DNA of 64,000 nt, from assembly GCF_901472495.1 (NCBI RefSeq), contig NZ_LR590469.1, positions 1,488,001 through 1,552,000 on the forward strand, written 5' to 3'. Shown here piece by piece: positions 1 through 7,128 of the stretch. The translations under genes and the position numbers were made by a program. How positions within the stretch are numbered: position 1 is the stretch's first letter; each line of letters starts with the position of its first letter. This DNA is from Yersinia enterocolitica subsp. enterocolitica. Its GTDB lineage: Bacteria; Pseudomonadota; Gammaproteobacteria; Enterobacterales; Enterobacteriaceae. The notes beneath the pieces are model-generated. The model saw only the letters and a program-made list of their open reading frames with translations. It did no database searches and had not been told where the DNA came from.

Positions 1-1
1 C

Positions 2-1705
2 CTTTTTTTGATTGGCGCAGTGCTGGTGGGAGCCAGTATTTTACTGAGCTCACTCTCTTCACGGTTAGGCATCCCCATTTTGGTCATCTTTCTGGCCATT
101 GGTATGTTGGCAGGCACCGACGGCATCGGTGGGATTGCCTTCGATAACTATCCTGTCGCGTATCTGGTCAGTAACCTGGCATTAGCCGTCATTCTGTTAG
201 ACGGCGGCATGCGTACCCGGGCATCTTCCTTTCGTGTCGCATTGTGGCCTGCCCTGTCGCTGGCAACCGTAGGTGTGTTGATTACTGCGGGCCTGACCGG
301 TTTGGCCGCTGCCTGGCTATTTGATTTAGATATCATTCAAGGCTTATTGATTGGTGCGATTATAGGTTCAACTGATGCGGCAGCCGTTTTCTCACTGTTA
401 GGTGGCAAAGGTCTCAACGAGCGAGTCAGTGCCACTCTGGAGATAGAATCAGGCAGTAACGACCCAATGGCCGTATTCTTGACCATTACCCTGATTTCCA
501 TGATTTCCGCCGGTGAATCCAGCCTGAGCTGGATGTTTTTGGTGCACCTGATTCAGCAATTTGGTTTGGGCATTATCATCGGATTGGGTGGCGGCAGCTT
601 GCTGTTGTTGCTCATCAACCGGATAGAATTACCCAGCGGTTTATACCCATTACTGGCCGTCAGTGGCGGTATTTTGGTATTTTCACTCACCACCGCGATG
701 AATGGCAGCGGGATTTTGGCGGTCTATCTCTGTGGCCTGATGCTCGGCAACCGCCCCATCCGCAACCGCGCGGGTATTTTACAGACCTTCGATGGGTTGG
801 CATGGCTCAGTCAAATTGGCATGTTTCTGGTATTGGGGTTATTGCTTAACCCAAGTGAGTTGTTGCCGATTGCCATTCCGGCATTAATTCTCTCATTGTG
901 GATGATTCTATTCGCCCGACCACTATCAGTGTTTATCGGCTTACTGCCCTTCCCCAGTTTTAATCTGCGTGAGCGCATCTTTATTTCATGGGTCGGTTTA
1001 CGCGGTGCCGTTCCGGTTATTCTGGCAGTGTTCCCGATGATGGCCGGTATTCCCCATGCGAATTTATTCTTCAATGTCGCCTTTTTTGTCGTGCTGGTCT
1101 CGCTGCTATTACAAGGCACCAGTTTGTCATTTGCTGCGCGCAAAACAAAATTGGTGGTGCCGCCCGCGCTCGCTCCGGTGGCACGGATTGGTTTAGACAT
1201 TGATAAAAATAACCAGTGGGAGCAGTTTATTTACCAGCTCAGCTCCGATAAGTGGTGTATCGGCGCAGCGTTGCGTGATTTAAAAATGCCGCAGGAAACG
1301 CGCATTGCAGCACTGTTTCGTGGCAAAGACTTATTACATCCCAACGGCAATACCCGCTTGAAAGAAGGCGATATTTTGTGCGTTATTGGTCAGGAACATC
1401 ACTTGCCCGCACTGGGAAAATTATTTAGCCAGTCACCCAGCATCCAGTTGGATGAGCGCTTCTTTGGCGACTTTATTCTCGACGCAGATGCAAAGCTTGA
1501 TGATATATCTCAGATTTATGGTCTTAATCTGGAACAGGGTGTCGATAAACAACAAACACTCGGTCAGTTCGTGCTCTATCTCTTTGGTGGTGAACCGGTT
1601 ATTGGTGACCAGATTGAGTGGGATGGCCTGACGTGGACCATTGCCGAAATGGAATCTGACCGAGTGAGCCGGGTCGGGGTTAAAATAGTGACCGATAAAG
1701 CCTGA
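2..1705 (+). CDS. nhaP2: K+/H+ antiporter NhaP2 (CvrA), 5' end cut by window
   Basis: Inner-membrane cation/proton antiporter of the CPA1 family; in enterics NhaP2/CvrA exports K+ in exchange for protons. The frame is open to the window edge and the visible protein already starts inside the first membrane helix, so the true start lies upstream; only about a dozen residues should be missing relative to the usual 578 or so. The first ~390 residues are a run of hydrophobic helices with the conserved GSTDAAAVFSLLGGKG and ESGSNDPMA segments that carry the ion-binding Asp residues. The last ~170 residues are soluble and look like a TrkA-C/RCK-type regulatory domain. It is followed by a 12-bp inverted repeat. 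Family assignment is confident; the substrate is inferred from the family. Confidence 0.93.
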   Translation, partial: LFLIGAVLVGASILLSSLSSRLGIPILVIFLAIGMLAGTDGIGGIAFDNYPVAYLVSNLALAVILLDGGMRTRASSFRVALWPALSLATVGVLITAGLTGLAAAWLFDLDIIQGLLIGAIIGSTDAAAVFSLLGGKGLNERVSATLEIESGSNDPMAVFLTITLISMISAGESSLSWMFLVHLIQQFGLGIIIGLGGGSLLLLLINRIELPSGLYPLLAVSGGILVFSLTTAMNGSGILAVYLCGLMLGNRPIRNRAGILQTFDGLAWLSQIGMFLVLGLLLNPSELLPIAIPALILSLWMILFARPLSVFIGLLPFPSFNLRERIFISWVGLRGAVPVILAVFPMMAGIPHANLFFNVAFFVVLVSLLLQGTSLSFAARKTKLVVPPALAPVARIGLDIDKNNQWEQFIYQLSSDKWCIGAALRDLKMPQETRIAALFRGKDLLHPNGNTRLKEGDILCVIGQEHHLPALGKLFSQSPSIQLDERFFGDFILDADAKLDDISQIYGLNLEQGVDKQQTLGQFVLYLFGGEPVIGDQIEWDGLTWTIAEMESDRVSRVGVKIVTDKA

Positions 1706-1733
1706 TAATTACAGTATTCAGTATTACCATATG

Positions 1734-1772
1734 GGTGTGCTAACCAACATTTATTAGCCCGGTTAGCACACC
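1734..1772. terminator. Inverted repeat between convergent nhaP2 and EamA genes
   Basis: A perfect 12-bp stem (ggtgtgctaacc / ggttagcacacc) with a 15-base loop lies 28 bases after nhaP2 and about 40 bases before the end of the convergent transporter gene. Neither side carries a real T-run, so it is a probable transcript end or processing structure rather than a textbook intrinsic terminator. Confidence 0.5.
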
Positions 1773-1815
1773 ACTATTATTATTGCCGCAACAATATCTC
1801 ATGCTGTCACAACAT

Positions 1816-2781
1816 CTAACTTCTGCCCTGCTTAATTCGGTTAACTAACACAATACCCACACATACCAACACCAGTGCAATAGCATTTTTCCATTCCAAA
1901 ATACTTTCATTCAGGAAAATAGCCGATAGCACCGCGCCAGAAACCGGGATAAGGAAATTGAATGGGGCCACCATGCCGACCCGATTATATTTAAGCAATA
2001 AACTCCAAAGCGCAAACGCTGCGGACGATAACAGCACCAGATAGGCCAGTAGTAATAAAGCCTGCCAGCCAAAATCACTCAAATATCCACCAAACAGATA
2101 ACCGCCCAGCGTTAAAACTAACCCACCAATGGCTAACTGATAGCCTGTCATTACCGTGGTATCCATAGTTTGTGAAATACGTTTACCATAAATACTGGCG
2201 GCAGAAAGGATGAATGCAGCCAACACAACACAACCCTCGCCCATCAGAGAAAAATTGAAGTCCATCAAGCCCGAGCCAAAATTTACCACCATGACCCCGG
2301 CAAACCCCAAGGCACATCCAATGATTTTATTGAAGGTCAGTCGGTCATTTTTATAAATATAATGTGCCAACAGGACACTAAAAAAAGTGCCTGTCGCATT
2401 CATAATAGAACCTTTAACCCCAGTGGTGTATGCCAGGCCAATATAGAAAAAAACGTACTGCAATGTTGTCTGCGTAAGCCCTAAAATAGCAATCTGCTTA
2501 TATTGGCTCTTCTTAAGGCGACCAATAGCCTTACCGCTAGCGACAGCAAAAAGCAGTAATACCAAACCTGCCAATAAAAAACGATACCCGGCAAACACCA
2601 TCTTGCTCGGAATATCATCAGCTGCAATATGAAACAGCGCATAACCATTTTTTATGGCCGGGTAGGCGCTGCCCCACAACAGACAACAAAATGTTGCGAC
2701 GAGAAAAACAAATTTTTTATTAGTAAAAAGCGGAGGACTGCGGTCCACGTCAGCATCCTTTTTAGACAAAAAATGAAACAT
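1816..2781 (-). CDS. EamA/DMT-family inner-membrane transporter
   Basis: A 321-residue polytopic membrane protein of the drug/metabolite transporter superfamily. After a ~25-residue cytoplasmic start, about ten hydrophobic helices follow in the two-fold repeated EamA arrangement, with FCCLLWGSAYPAIKNGY in the first helix and a second EamA half from about residue 185. The last residues are basic (NRIKQGRS), as expected for an inside C-terminus. Family members export amino acids, metabolites or drugs, but the substrate cannot be told from the sequence. It converges with nhaP2 and diverges from yenI. The start is ATG without a clear Shine-Dalgarno sequence. Confidence 0.85.
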   Translation of the reverse strand: MFHFLSKKDADVDRSPPLFTNKKFVFLVATFCCLLWGSAYPAIKNGYALFHIAADDIPSKMVFAGYRFLLAGLVLLLFAVASGKAIGRLKKSQYKQIAILGLTQTTLQYVFFYIGLAYTTGVKGSIMNATGTFFSVLLAHYIYKNDRLTFNKIIGCALGFAGVMVVNFGSGLMDFNFSLMGEGCVVLAAFILSAASIYGKRISQTMDTTVMTGYQLAIGGLVLTLGGYLFGGYLSDFGWQALLLLAYLVLLSSAAFALWSLLLKYNRVGMVAPFNFLIPVSGAVLSAIFLNESILEWKNAIALVLVCVGIVLVNRIKQGRS

Positions 2782-3047
2782 TGTTTCGTTATAACCATTT
2801 ATTGTATAAAAATCTTGTCTAATGTCACTTTTCTCTTAAAAAAATCCCGACAATTCTATTAGCCCGCATCTATAGCTCATCATGAGCCAAAAATCTTTAA
2901 ACGCGGTACTCTGTTTGTAGAATAAACGTACGATGGCGAAAAAATGAGTGTGCTATTACTGCACTCGCTAAGTCTCGTTCAATGTTTGCACTCATAGATA
3001 GAGATCGTGTACGATGTTGTTTTAATTAAATAACTTTGGTTTTTATT
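2782..3047. other. Divergent intergenic region upstream of yenI
   Basis: 266 AT-rich bases between the divergent EamA-transporter gene and yenI. It must hold both promoters. Two copies of tgcactc (in 2958-2995) and a short palindrome atcgtgtacgat just before yenI are visible, but I see no convincing lux-type box here and no open frame. Confidence 0.4.
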
Positions 3048-3692
3048 ATGTTAAAACTCTTTAACGTAAATTTTAATAATATGCCGGAAAGGAAGTTAGA
3101 CGAGATTTTCTCACTTAGAAAAATAACATTTAAAGATCGACTGGACTGGAAAGTAACCTGTATTGATGGCAAAGAAAGCGACCAATATGATGATGAGAAC
3201 ACTAATTATATATTAGGAACAATAGACGATACTATTGTTTGCAGTGTTCGCTTTATTGATATGAAATATCCAACCATGATTACAGGGCCATTTGCTCCTT
3301 ATTTTTCTGATGTGAGCTTACCTATTGATGGTTTTATTGAATCCAGCCGATTCTTTGTTGAAAAAGCATTAGCAAGAGATATGGTGGGCAATAACAGCTC
3401 CCTTAGTACTGTACTGTTTCTTGCGATGGTGAATTACGCCAGGGATCGTGGGCATAAAGGGATACTCACGGTAGTCAGCCGAGGAATGTTTATACTACTG
3501 AAACGCTCAGGTTGGAATATTACGGTATTGAACCAAGGTGAATCAGAGAAAAATGAAGTTATTTATCTTTTACACTTGGGTATTGATAACGATAGCCAGC
3601 AACAACTGATAAATAAAATACTGAGAGTACATCAGGTTGAACCAAAAACTCTCGAAACCTGGCCGATGATTGTACCTGGTATTATTAAATAG
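3048..3692 (+). CDS. yenI: Acyl-homoserine lactone synthase YenI (LuxI family)
   Basis: Makes N-acyl-homoserine lactone signals from S-adenosylmethionine and acyl-ACP; the Y. enterocolitica enzyme is known for hexanoyl- and 3-oxohexanoyl-homoserine lactone. With the ATG at 3048 the product has 214 residues, the usual length for YenI; the in-frame TTG at 3036 is less likely. LuxI hallmarks are visible: Arg and Phe in LRKITFKDRLDW (about 23-34), the acidic YDDENTNYILG segment, CSVRF near 70, and the FIESSRFF motif near 100 with the catalytic-site Glu and Arg. The 3' end overlaps the convergent yenR by 8 bases. Expression may be lowered by a YenR-activated small RNA (see 4600-5128). Confidence 0.93.
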   Translation: MLKLFNVNFNNMPERKLDEIFSLRKITFKDRLDWKVTCIDGKESDQYDDENTNYILGTIDDTIVCSVRFIDMKYPTMITGPFAPYFSDVSLPIDGFIESSRFFVEKALARDMVGNNSSLSTVLFLAMVNYARDRGHKGILTVVSRGMFILLKRSGWNITVLNQGESEKNEVIYLLHLGIDNDSQQQLINKILRVHQVEPKTLETWPMIVPGIIK

Positions 3693-4419
3693 GTTTAATA
3701 AGTTTCAACTCTATGCCAAGCCTTATTGCGTGCTTGGCATTTAAAACACCCAGTTTCCTGACAACATTGCCAATGTGGAATTTAACTGTGCTTCTTTTTA
3801 TTCCTAATATAATTGAGATTTCGGCATAGGTTTTACCGACGCTGGCCCAGTATAGAATTTCATTTTCCCTCGGCGAGAATATGTCTCGCTCTATTTTCGG
3901 GTTTCTATTTTCATTCTTATCACTATTGCTTTGGTAAAGGCCTAACATCTTTTCATGTGTGAGGATAAGTAGCATTTGAATTTTTTCTTTGTTTATTTCA
4001 ATGCTTTCATCAAAAGAGATACTGTCGTCGCTTCCATTGGAGATATTTAACGTTGCCATATTATTACTATTATCATGGAGTACGAAAGTATAGCCATTAA
4101 CAATATTATATTCTCGGGCTAACTTAAACACGGCGGAATCCGTCGATTTTTTATTGATAACGGAATTATCGTCCCAGGCAAAAGGGGCGACTTTATCTTT
4201 CGCCGTCAATATAACCGGATCAATAAGATGATAACTGTTCTTTTTATATTTCTTTACCCAATCTAATGGATAATTAGAGATAATAGTGGGATGCAGAGGG
4301 GTTTTCTTATTCATAACTAAATAAGAATAACGAAGATCACCATAGGCCTTTATTCTGCGTTGAATATAGTTTTTTATATCTTCATTAATACTTTCGTTAT
4401 CAAAATAGTCAATTATCAT
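3685..4419 (-). CDS. yenR: Quorum-sensing regulator YenR (LuxR family)
   Basis: LuxR-type regulator of 244 residues. Residues ~20-165 form the autoinducer-binding domain (aromatics and Asp in YPLDWVKKY, IDPVI, FAWDD). Residues ~178-240 form the GerE-type helix-turn-helix, with FSPRENEIL, GKTYAEISIILGIKRSTVKFHI and KLGV. It resembles the EsaR/YenR subgroup, in which the apo-protein binds DNA and the lactone releases it; that behaviour is established for the subgroup and not visible here. It is convergent with yenI and overlaps it by 8 bases, so each 3' end is antisense to the other. The start is the ATG at 4419. Candidate YenR sites lie 130-170 bases upstream. Confidence 0.93.
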   Translation of the reverse strand: MIIDYFDNESINEDIKNYIQRRIKAYGDLRYSYLVMNKKTPLHPTIISNYPLDWVKKYKKNSYHLIDPVILTAKDKVAPFAWDDNSVINKKSTDSAVFKLAREYNIVNGYTFVLHDNSNNMATLNISNGSDDSISFDESIEINKEKIQMLLILTHEKMLGLYQSNSDKNENRNPKIERDIFSPRENEILYWASVGKTYAEISIILGIKRSTVKFHIGNVVRKLGVLNAKHAIRLGIELKLIKPI

Positions 4420-4546
4420 AATAGGCCAATTCTACTCTGTGTATAATGTAACAATACAATTTTATCGCCTTGTTTTCAATAGAAAATGCGGTATAACATA
4501 TCCTCACAAACATTTCTTATATAAAATTGACGCCCGATAAGAGAAA

Positions 4547-4566
4547 ACCTAGACCAAAGTATAGTT
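4547..4566. promoter_or_regulatory. Candidate YenR (lux-type) box 1
   Basis: acctagaccaaagtatagtt is a 20-bp imperfect palindrome with 6 of 10 symmetric pairs. Aligned by eye with the EsaR box recalled from Pantoea (GCCTGTACTATAGTGCAGGT), 12 of 20 positions agree, including the CCT and AG arms. It lies 128 bases upstream of yenR, pointing to the gene-free region. Inference only. Confidence 0.4.
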
Positions 4567-4571
4567 TAGAT

Positions 4572-4591
4572 AACTAGACCTAAGGCTAGCT
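4572..4591. promoter_or_regulatory. Candidate YenR (lux-type) box 2 with AT-rich -10 region
   Basis: aactagacctaaggctagct is a 20-bp imperfect palindrome with 7 of 10 symmetric pairs. Its centre is 25 bases from that of box 1. TATTAT at 4591-4596 directly follows and could be the -10 hexamer of a rightward promoter without a good -35, as expected for an activator-dependent start. Inference only. Confidence 0.35.
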
Positions 4592-4710
4592 ATTATTATA
4601 CCCCTATGTTAATTAAACTGTTTTTGCTTTGCAGAATTAGATTTTAATATAATAGAACTAGTATCTTAGCGCACTGCCGTTAAGAAAGTTAGTCTGAAAA
4701 GAATATATTT

Positions 4711-5085
4711 TCGCCAACACCAGGGCACTTCAGATTCACCAAGTACAAGTTTCACCCTGCCATCTGGATGTTTTTACATTCAGATGGCCATCAAATCAGA
4801 TGTCATACCCCTCCTCAACGCATACTCTCTTTCTGAGAAAGATCACCACTGATGATTTTATCGGCGCATCCTGTTGTTTATTTAACCACCTTTCGTCTCA
4901 ATGGACTCGCGTTGTCGTGCCAAAGAGACTCATCGAGCAAAAAAACCTAAAAAATATTCTTCAAACACATATAAACATTAAACATATTAATGTAATGTGA
5001 GTAAAGTTGACTTAAGTCATGTCAGTAACCTAAATAAATCGTATGATAAATAAACGGTTATAATGTTTCCCTGGTGTTGGCCGAA
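4711..5085. repeat. Widely spaced inverted repeat (about 17 bp arms)
   Basis: The arm at about 4711-4726 (ttcgccaacaccaggg) matches the reverse complement of the arm at 5069-5085, with one extra base in the latter; 13 bases are an exact match (gccaacaccaggg). The arms are about 340 bases apart. They could pair in one long transcript, mark a small mobile element, or let two RNAs interact. Confidence 0.55.
5059..5064 (+). promoter_or_regulatory. Possible promoter -10 (TATAAT) for a ~56-nt transcript
   Basis: A consensus TATAAT stands about 30 bases before the terminator hairpin. No good -35 is found at the right spacing. If used, transcription would begin near 5071 and end near 5126, giving a very short terminated RNA. 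Confidence 0.3.
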
Positions 5086-5092
5086 TTGGCAT

Positions 5093-5126
5093 CCCTTACC
5101 AAATGAGATTGGTAAGGGTTTTTTTT
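5093..5126 (+). terminator. Strong intrinsic terminator, rightward
   Basis: A 10-bp stem (cccttaccaa / ttggtaaggg), a six-base loop and eight T residues. It reads rightward but no protein gene lies to its left on the plus strand for more than 1.4 kb, so it must end an RNA transcript or be a relic. Confidence 0.85.
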
Positions 5127-5156
5127 GCCTATTATTTGGACCACAACAGGGTTTAT

Positions 5157-5343
5157 CTAAGATGACGGCTGCATCGCGCGGATAATCACCGCACGGTCAA
5201 GATCGGGATTATCGCTTTCAAGTAACTGTTGCCAAATCGCGATGGCTTGCGCGTAGCGTGCATGAGTAAAGTTATCATTGGCTTGCAACATCAACGCCGT
5301 GTATTGCAAAGGATCTTTTGCCAGCGCTTGCTGCAACAGGCGA
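5157..5343 (-). pseudogene. 3' remnant of an NrfG/CcmH-like TPR gene
   Basis: Read leftwards, this gives about 60 codons resembling the C-terminal TPR end of NrfG, a protein assisting haem attachment to formate-dependent nitrite reductase: RLLQQALAKDPLQYTALML, then QANDNF, then YAQAIAIWQQLLESDNP, ending at TAG (5157-5159). The recalled E. coli NrfG tail has the same pattern (KALALDSNEITALMLL, YAQAIELWQKVMDLNSP). The first two thirds of the gene are missing and the sequence runs directly into a sulfatase-like fragment on the other strand. No start or ribosome-binding site remains, so it cannot be functional. Confidence 0.65.
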
Positions 5344-5703
5344 TCATAATATCCGTGGTATTACCTATCCTGACACCGTCGAATTGGCACTTAAGCAGTC
5401 ATTTTGATGCATCCCGGGTGGGCAGTCACAAAGATATCTGGCCTACGCTATATCAGCTTAGTTTGTCAGAAGCACCGTATTACCGAACGGATTGCGGCTT
5501 ATTGTCTGAAAAATCAGCCCCTCTCTGGTGTCAGGGTTATGACCCTAATCTGATAATCACTCAACATCAGTTTATCGGGTAAAGGGGAGTTCCATCTGTG
5601 GACTGATAAAGAGGAATTATTGCTAGCCGCACCTCAGCCGCTGAACGTCGGAGACAGACGAAATAAAAACGCCTTACCAGCTTGTTACGCTGAGAAATGC
5701 TGA
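5338..5703 (+). pseudogene. 3' remnant of a sulfatase/LTA-synthase-like gene
   Basis: Three reading-frame pieces together look like the end of an alkaline-phosphatase-superfamily membrane enzyme. Piece 1 (from 5339) reads GDHNIRGITYPDTVELALKQ, with the family's metal-site GDHN, then stops. Piece 2 (from 5400) reads HFDASRVGSHKDIWPTLYQL and continues to PLWCQGYDPN. Piece 3 (from about 5575) reads SGKGEFHLWTDKEELLLAAP and ends at TGA 5701-5703. At least two frameshifts or deletions separate them, and the N-terminal membrane part is missing. The family assignment rests on remembered motifs; the exact ancestor is unknown. Confidence 0.6.
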
Positions 5704-5752
5704 ATGATTATCTGGGGAATGTACTGAAAAGATAAGAAATACGAAGAGAAGA

Positions 5753-5840
5753 TGGCGGAGGAGGAGAGATTCGAACTCTCGAACGGTTACCCGTCGACGG
5801 TTTTCAAGACCGTTGCCTTCAGCCACTCGGCCACCCCTCC
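5753..5840 (-). tRNA. serT: tRNA-Ser(UGA)
   Basis: 88 bases including the encoded CCA. Read on the minus strand: acceptor GGAGGGG pairing with CTCCTCC (one G-U), discriminator G, anticodon loop CTTGAAAA with anticodon TGA, a long serine-type variable arm, and T-arm GAGAG-TTCGAAT-CTCTC. In E. coli serT also lies next to the tusE region, which supports the assignment. It marks the border between the variable left end and the conserved block. Confidence 0.97.
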
Positions 5841-6095
5841 GCAACGAGCCGAACTATAAACAGAGCTCTGCCGCTTGTAAAGCTTGTTTGTGTTTAATCG
5901 GGCAAAAAGCCACCATATGATTATTGAATGATGAATTAATCATCACGATGATGATTCACTGTACAACAGTCGCGCCTCTTGGCTCTCAATGACGTTTCTG
6001 TCACTTTGCCGAGCTAAAAGCATAGACTTCTTTGGGAGACAGGCAAATATTTGCTAAATTAGCAGCCGTTTCATTGATGGGATAATTGAGGTTAT

Positions 6096-6425
6096 ATGTT
6101 GGAGTTTGAAGGACGCACTATTGAGACCGATGCGCAGGGTTACCTGAAAGACAGCGCCGACTGGAGCGAAGCACTGGCCCCAATACTGGCTGAACAAGAG
6201 GGCATCACACTCACCGAACCGCACTGGGAAGTGGTGCGCTTTGTGCGTGCGTTTTATCAGGAATTCAATACGTCACCGGCAATCCGTATGCTGGTTAAAG
6301 CCATGGCGCAGAAATACGGTGAAGAAAAAGGCAATAGCCGCTATCTCTATCGTCTATTTCCCCAAGGGCCGGCAAAACAAGCCACAAAAATTGCCGGATT
6401 GCCAAAGCCGGTGAAATGTATTTAA
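6096..6425 (+). CDS. tusE: Sulfur-relay protein TusE
   Basis: A DsrC-family protein that accepts persulfide sulfur from TusBCD and passes it to MnmA for 2-thiouridine formation at the wobble base of Lys, Glu and Gln tRNAs. 109 residues, normal length. The sulfur-carrying Cys is the penultimate residue (PKPVKCI, Cys108), and the family core EPHWEVVRFVRAFYQEFNTSP is present. It converges with acyP, as in relatives. Confidence 0.97.
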   Translation: MLEFEGRTIETDAQGYLKDSADWSEALAPILAEQEGITLTEPHWEVVRFVRAFYQEFNTSPAIRMLVKAMAQKYGEEKGNSRYLYRLFPQGPAKQATKIAGLPKPVKCI

Positions 6426-6452
6426 TGCTAATGAATCAGTCAGGTTGATGGA

Positions 6453-6731
6453 CTAATAGCGAATTTTAAATGTCTCAAATGGAGTGGCTGGATAAGGCTC
6501 GGTCAGCAGGCGATCAACCCTCGCCCCGCGTGGTCCGCCCTGCTTAATCCACTCCATCAATTGCTCGACCGCTTGTTGCTCACCATAAGCCACAACCTCT
6601 ACACTGCCGTCATCACAATTTCTGGCATACCCTGTGACCCCTAGTGCCAGTGCCTGACGTTGTGTGCTATAGCGAAAGCCCACACCTTGAACGACGCCAT
6701 AAACATAAGCAGCAATGCATACTTTTGCCAT
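6453..6731 (-). CDS. acyP: Acylphosphatase AcyP (YccX)
   Basis: A small cytosolic enzyme hydrolysing carboxyl-phosphate bonds such as acetyl phosphate. 92 residues, normal length. The phosphate-binding loop GVVQGVGFRYST near residues 12-23 supplies the catalytic Arg, and the catalytic Asn lies in TGYARNCDDGSVEV near 38. The start is the ATG at 6731. It is downstream of a two-gene cassette on the same strand, with about 20 bases between. Confidence 0.96.
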   Translation of the reverse strand: MAKVCIAAYVYGVVQGVGFRYSTQRQALALGVTGYARNCDDGSVEVVAYGEQQAVEQLMEWIKQGGPRGARVDRLLTEPYPATPFETFKIRY

Positions 6732-6750
6732 ATCAGTTCCTCATCTATTG

Positions 6751-7116
6751 TTACTTTTTCCCATGATGCGCGCTGGCGTTGGCAAAATTACTTTCCGCCG
6801 ACTCTAACTCTTTAGATAAGAAGTAATTAAGGAATGTTCGTATAACAGCAATGATGGCCAGCTTGATCAATTCCTCCATACTTGGGTTAATTGTGGTCGC
6901 CAAGATATCAGCCGCTAATTGGAACTCTAGCGCCAAAGCCAGCCAGGTACCAAAACGCGTTCTCATTAAGTGGAGTATCGACTGATTCTTAAAATTTGTT
7001 ATTGCAGTGGGCAGTGACTTTACCAACCCGACAAAAACACAAATAACAGACAAGAACTCCAGCAATAGCTGTAATGACTGAGAGAGATAAATGATGATTT
7101 CTTTTATGTTTTCCAA
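6751..7116 (-). CDS. DUF1622-type small membrane protein
   Basis: 121 residues with three hydrophobic segments (about 8-32, 50-72 and 80-100) and a charged C-terminal tail ending AHHGKK. The pattern LLEFLSVICVFVGLVKS, then RTRFGTWLALALEFQLAADIL is typical of the DUF1622 family, whose function is unknown. The likely start is TTG at 7116, preceded at good spacing by agaggt; the first ATG in the frame is about 50 residues in and would remove the first helix. It sits 12 bases downstream of a small gene on the same strand, suggesting a two-gene operon. It is not part of the recalled E. coli order between acyP and rlmI. Confidence 0.75.
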   Translation of the reverse strand: MENIKEIIIYLSQSLQLLLEFLSVICVFVGLVKSLPTAITNFKNQSILHLMRTRFGTWLALALEFQLAADILATTINPSMEELIKLAIIAVIRTFLNYFLSKELESAESNFANASAHHGKK

Positions 7117-7128
7117 CGAAATTTACCT

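Larger units (their letters stand above)
4600..5128 (+). ncRNA. Gene-free region, candidate location of a YenR-controlled small RNA
   Basis: No believable protein gene is present; the 66-codon frame at 4800 has no ribosome-binding site. The region starts after two candidate YenR boxes and ends at a strong rightward terminator (5093-5126). It contains a stem-loop at 4758-4787 (gccatctg / cagatggc) without a T-run, a TATAAT at 5059-5064, and complementary segments near 4710 and 5070. From memory, YenR of Y. enterocolitica activates a small RNA, YenS, that lowers YenI synthesis; I cannot confirm that it maps here. The segment 4678-4690 can pair imperfectly with yenI codons 3-7. Ends and product are guesses. 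Confidence 0.35.

Noticed and set aside
2940..3047. Possible lux box in the yenI promoter
   Set aside because: Only short partial symmetry was found; no 18-20 bp palindrome like those upstream of yenR.
4800..5000. 66-codon plus-strand frame beside the YenR boxes
   Set aside because: No ribosome-binding site, no family resemblance, and it overlaps structured non-coding sequence.
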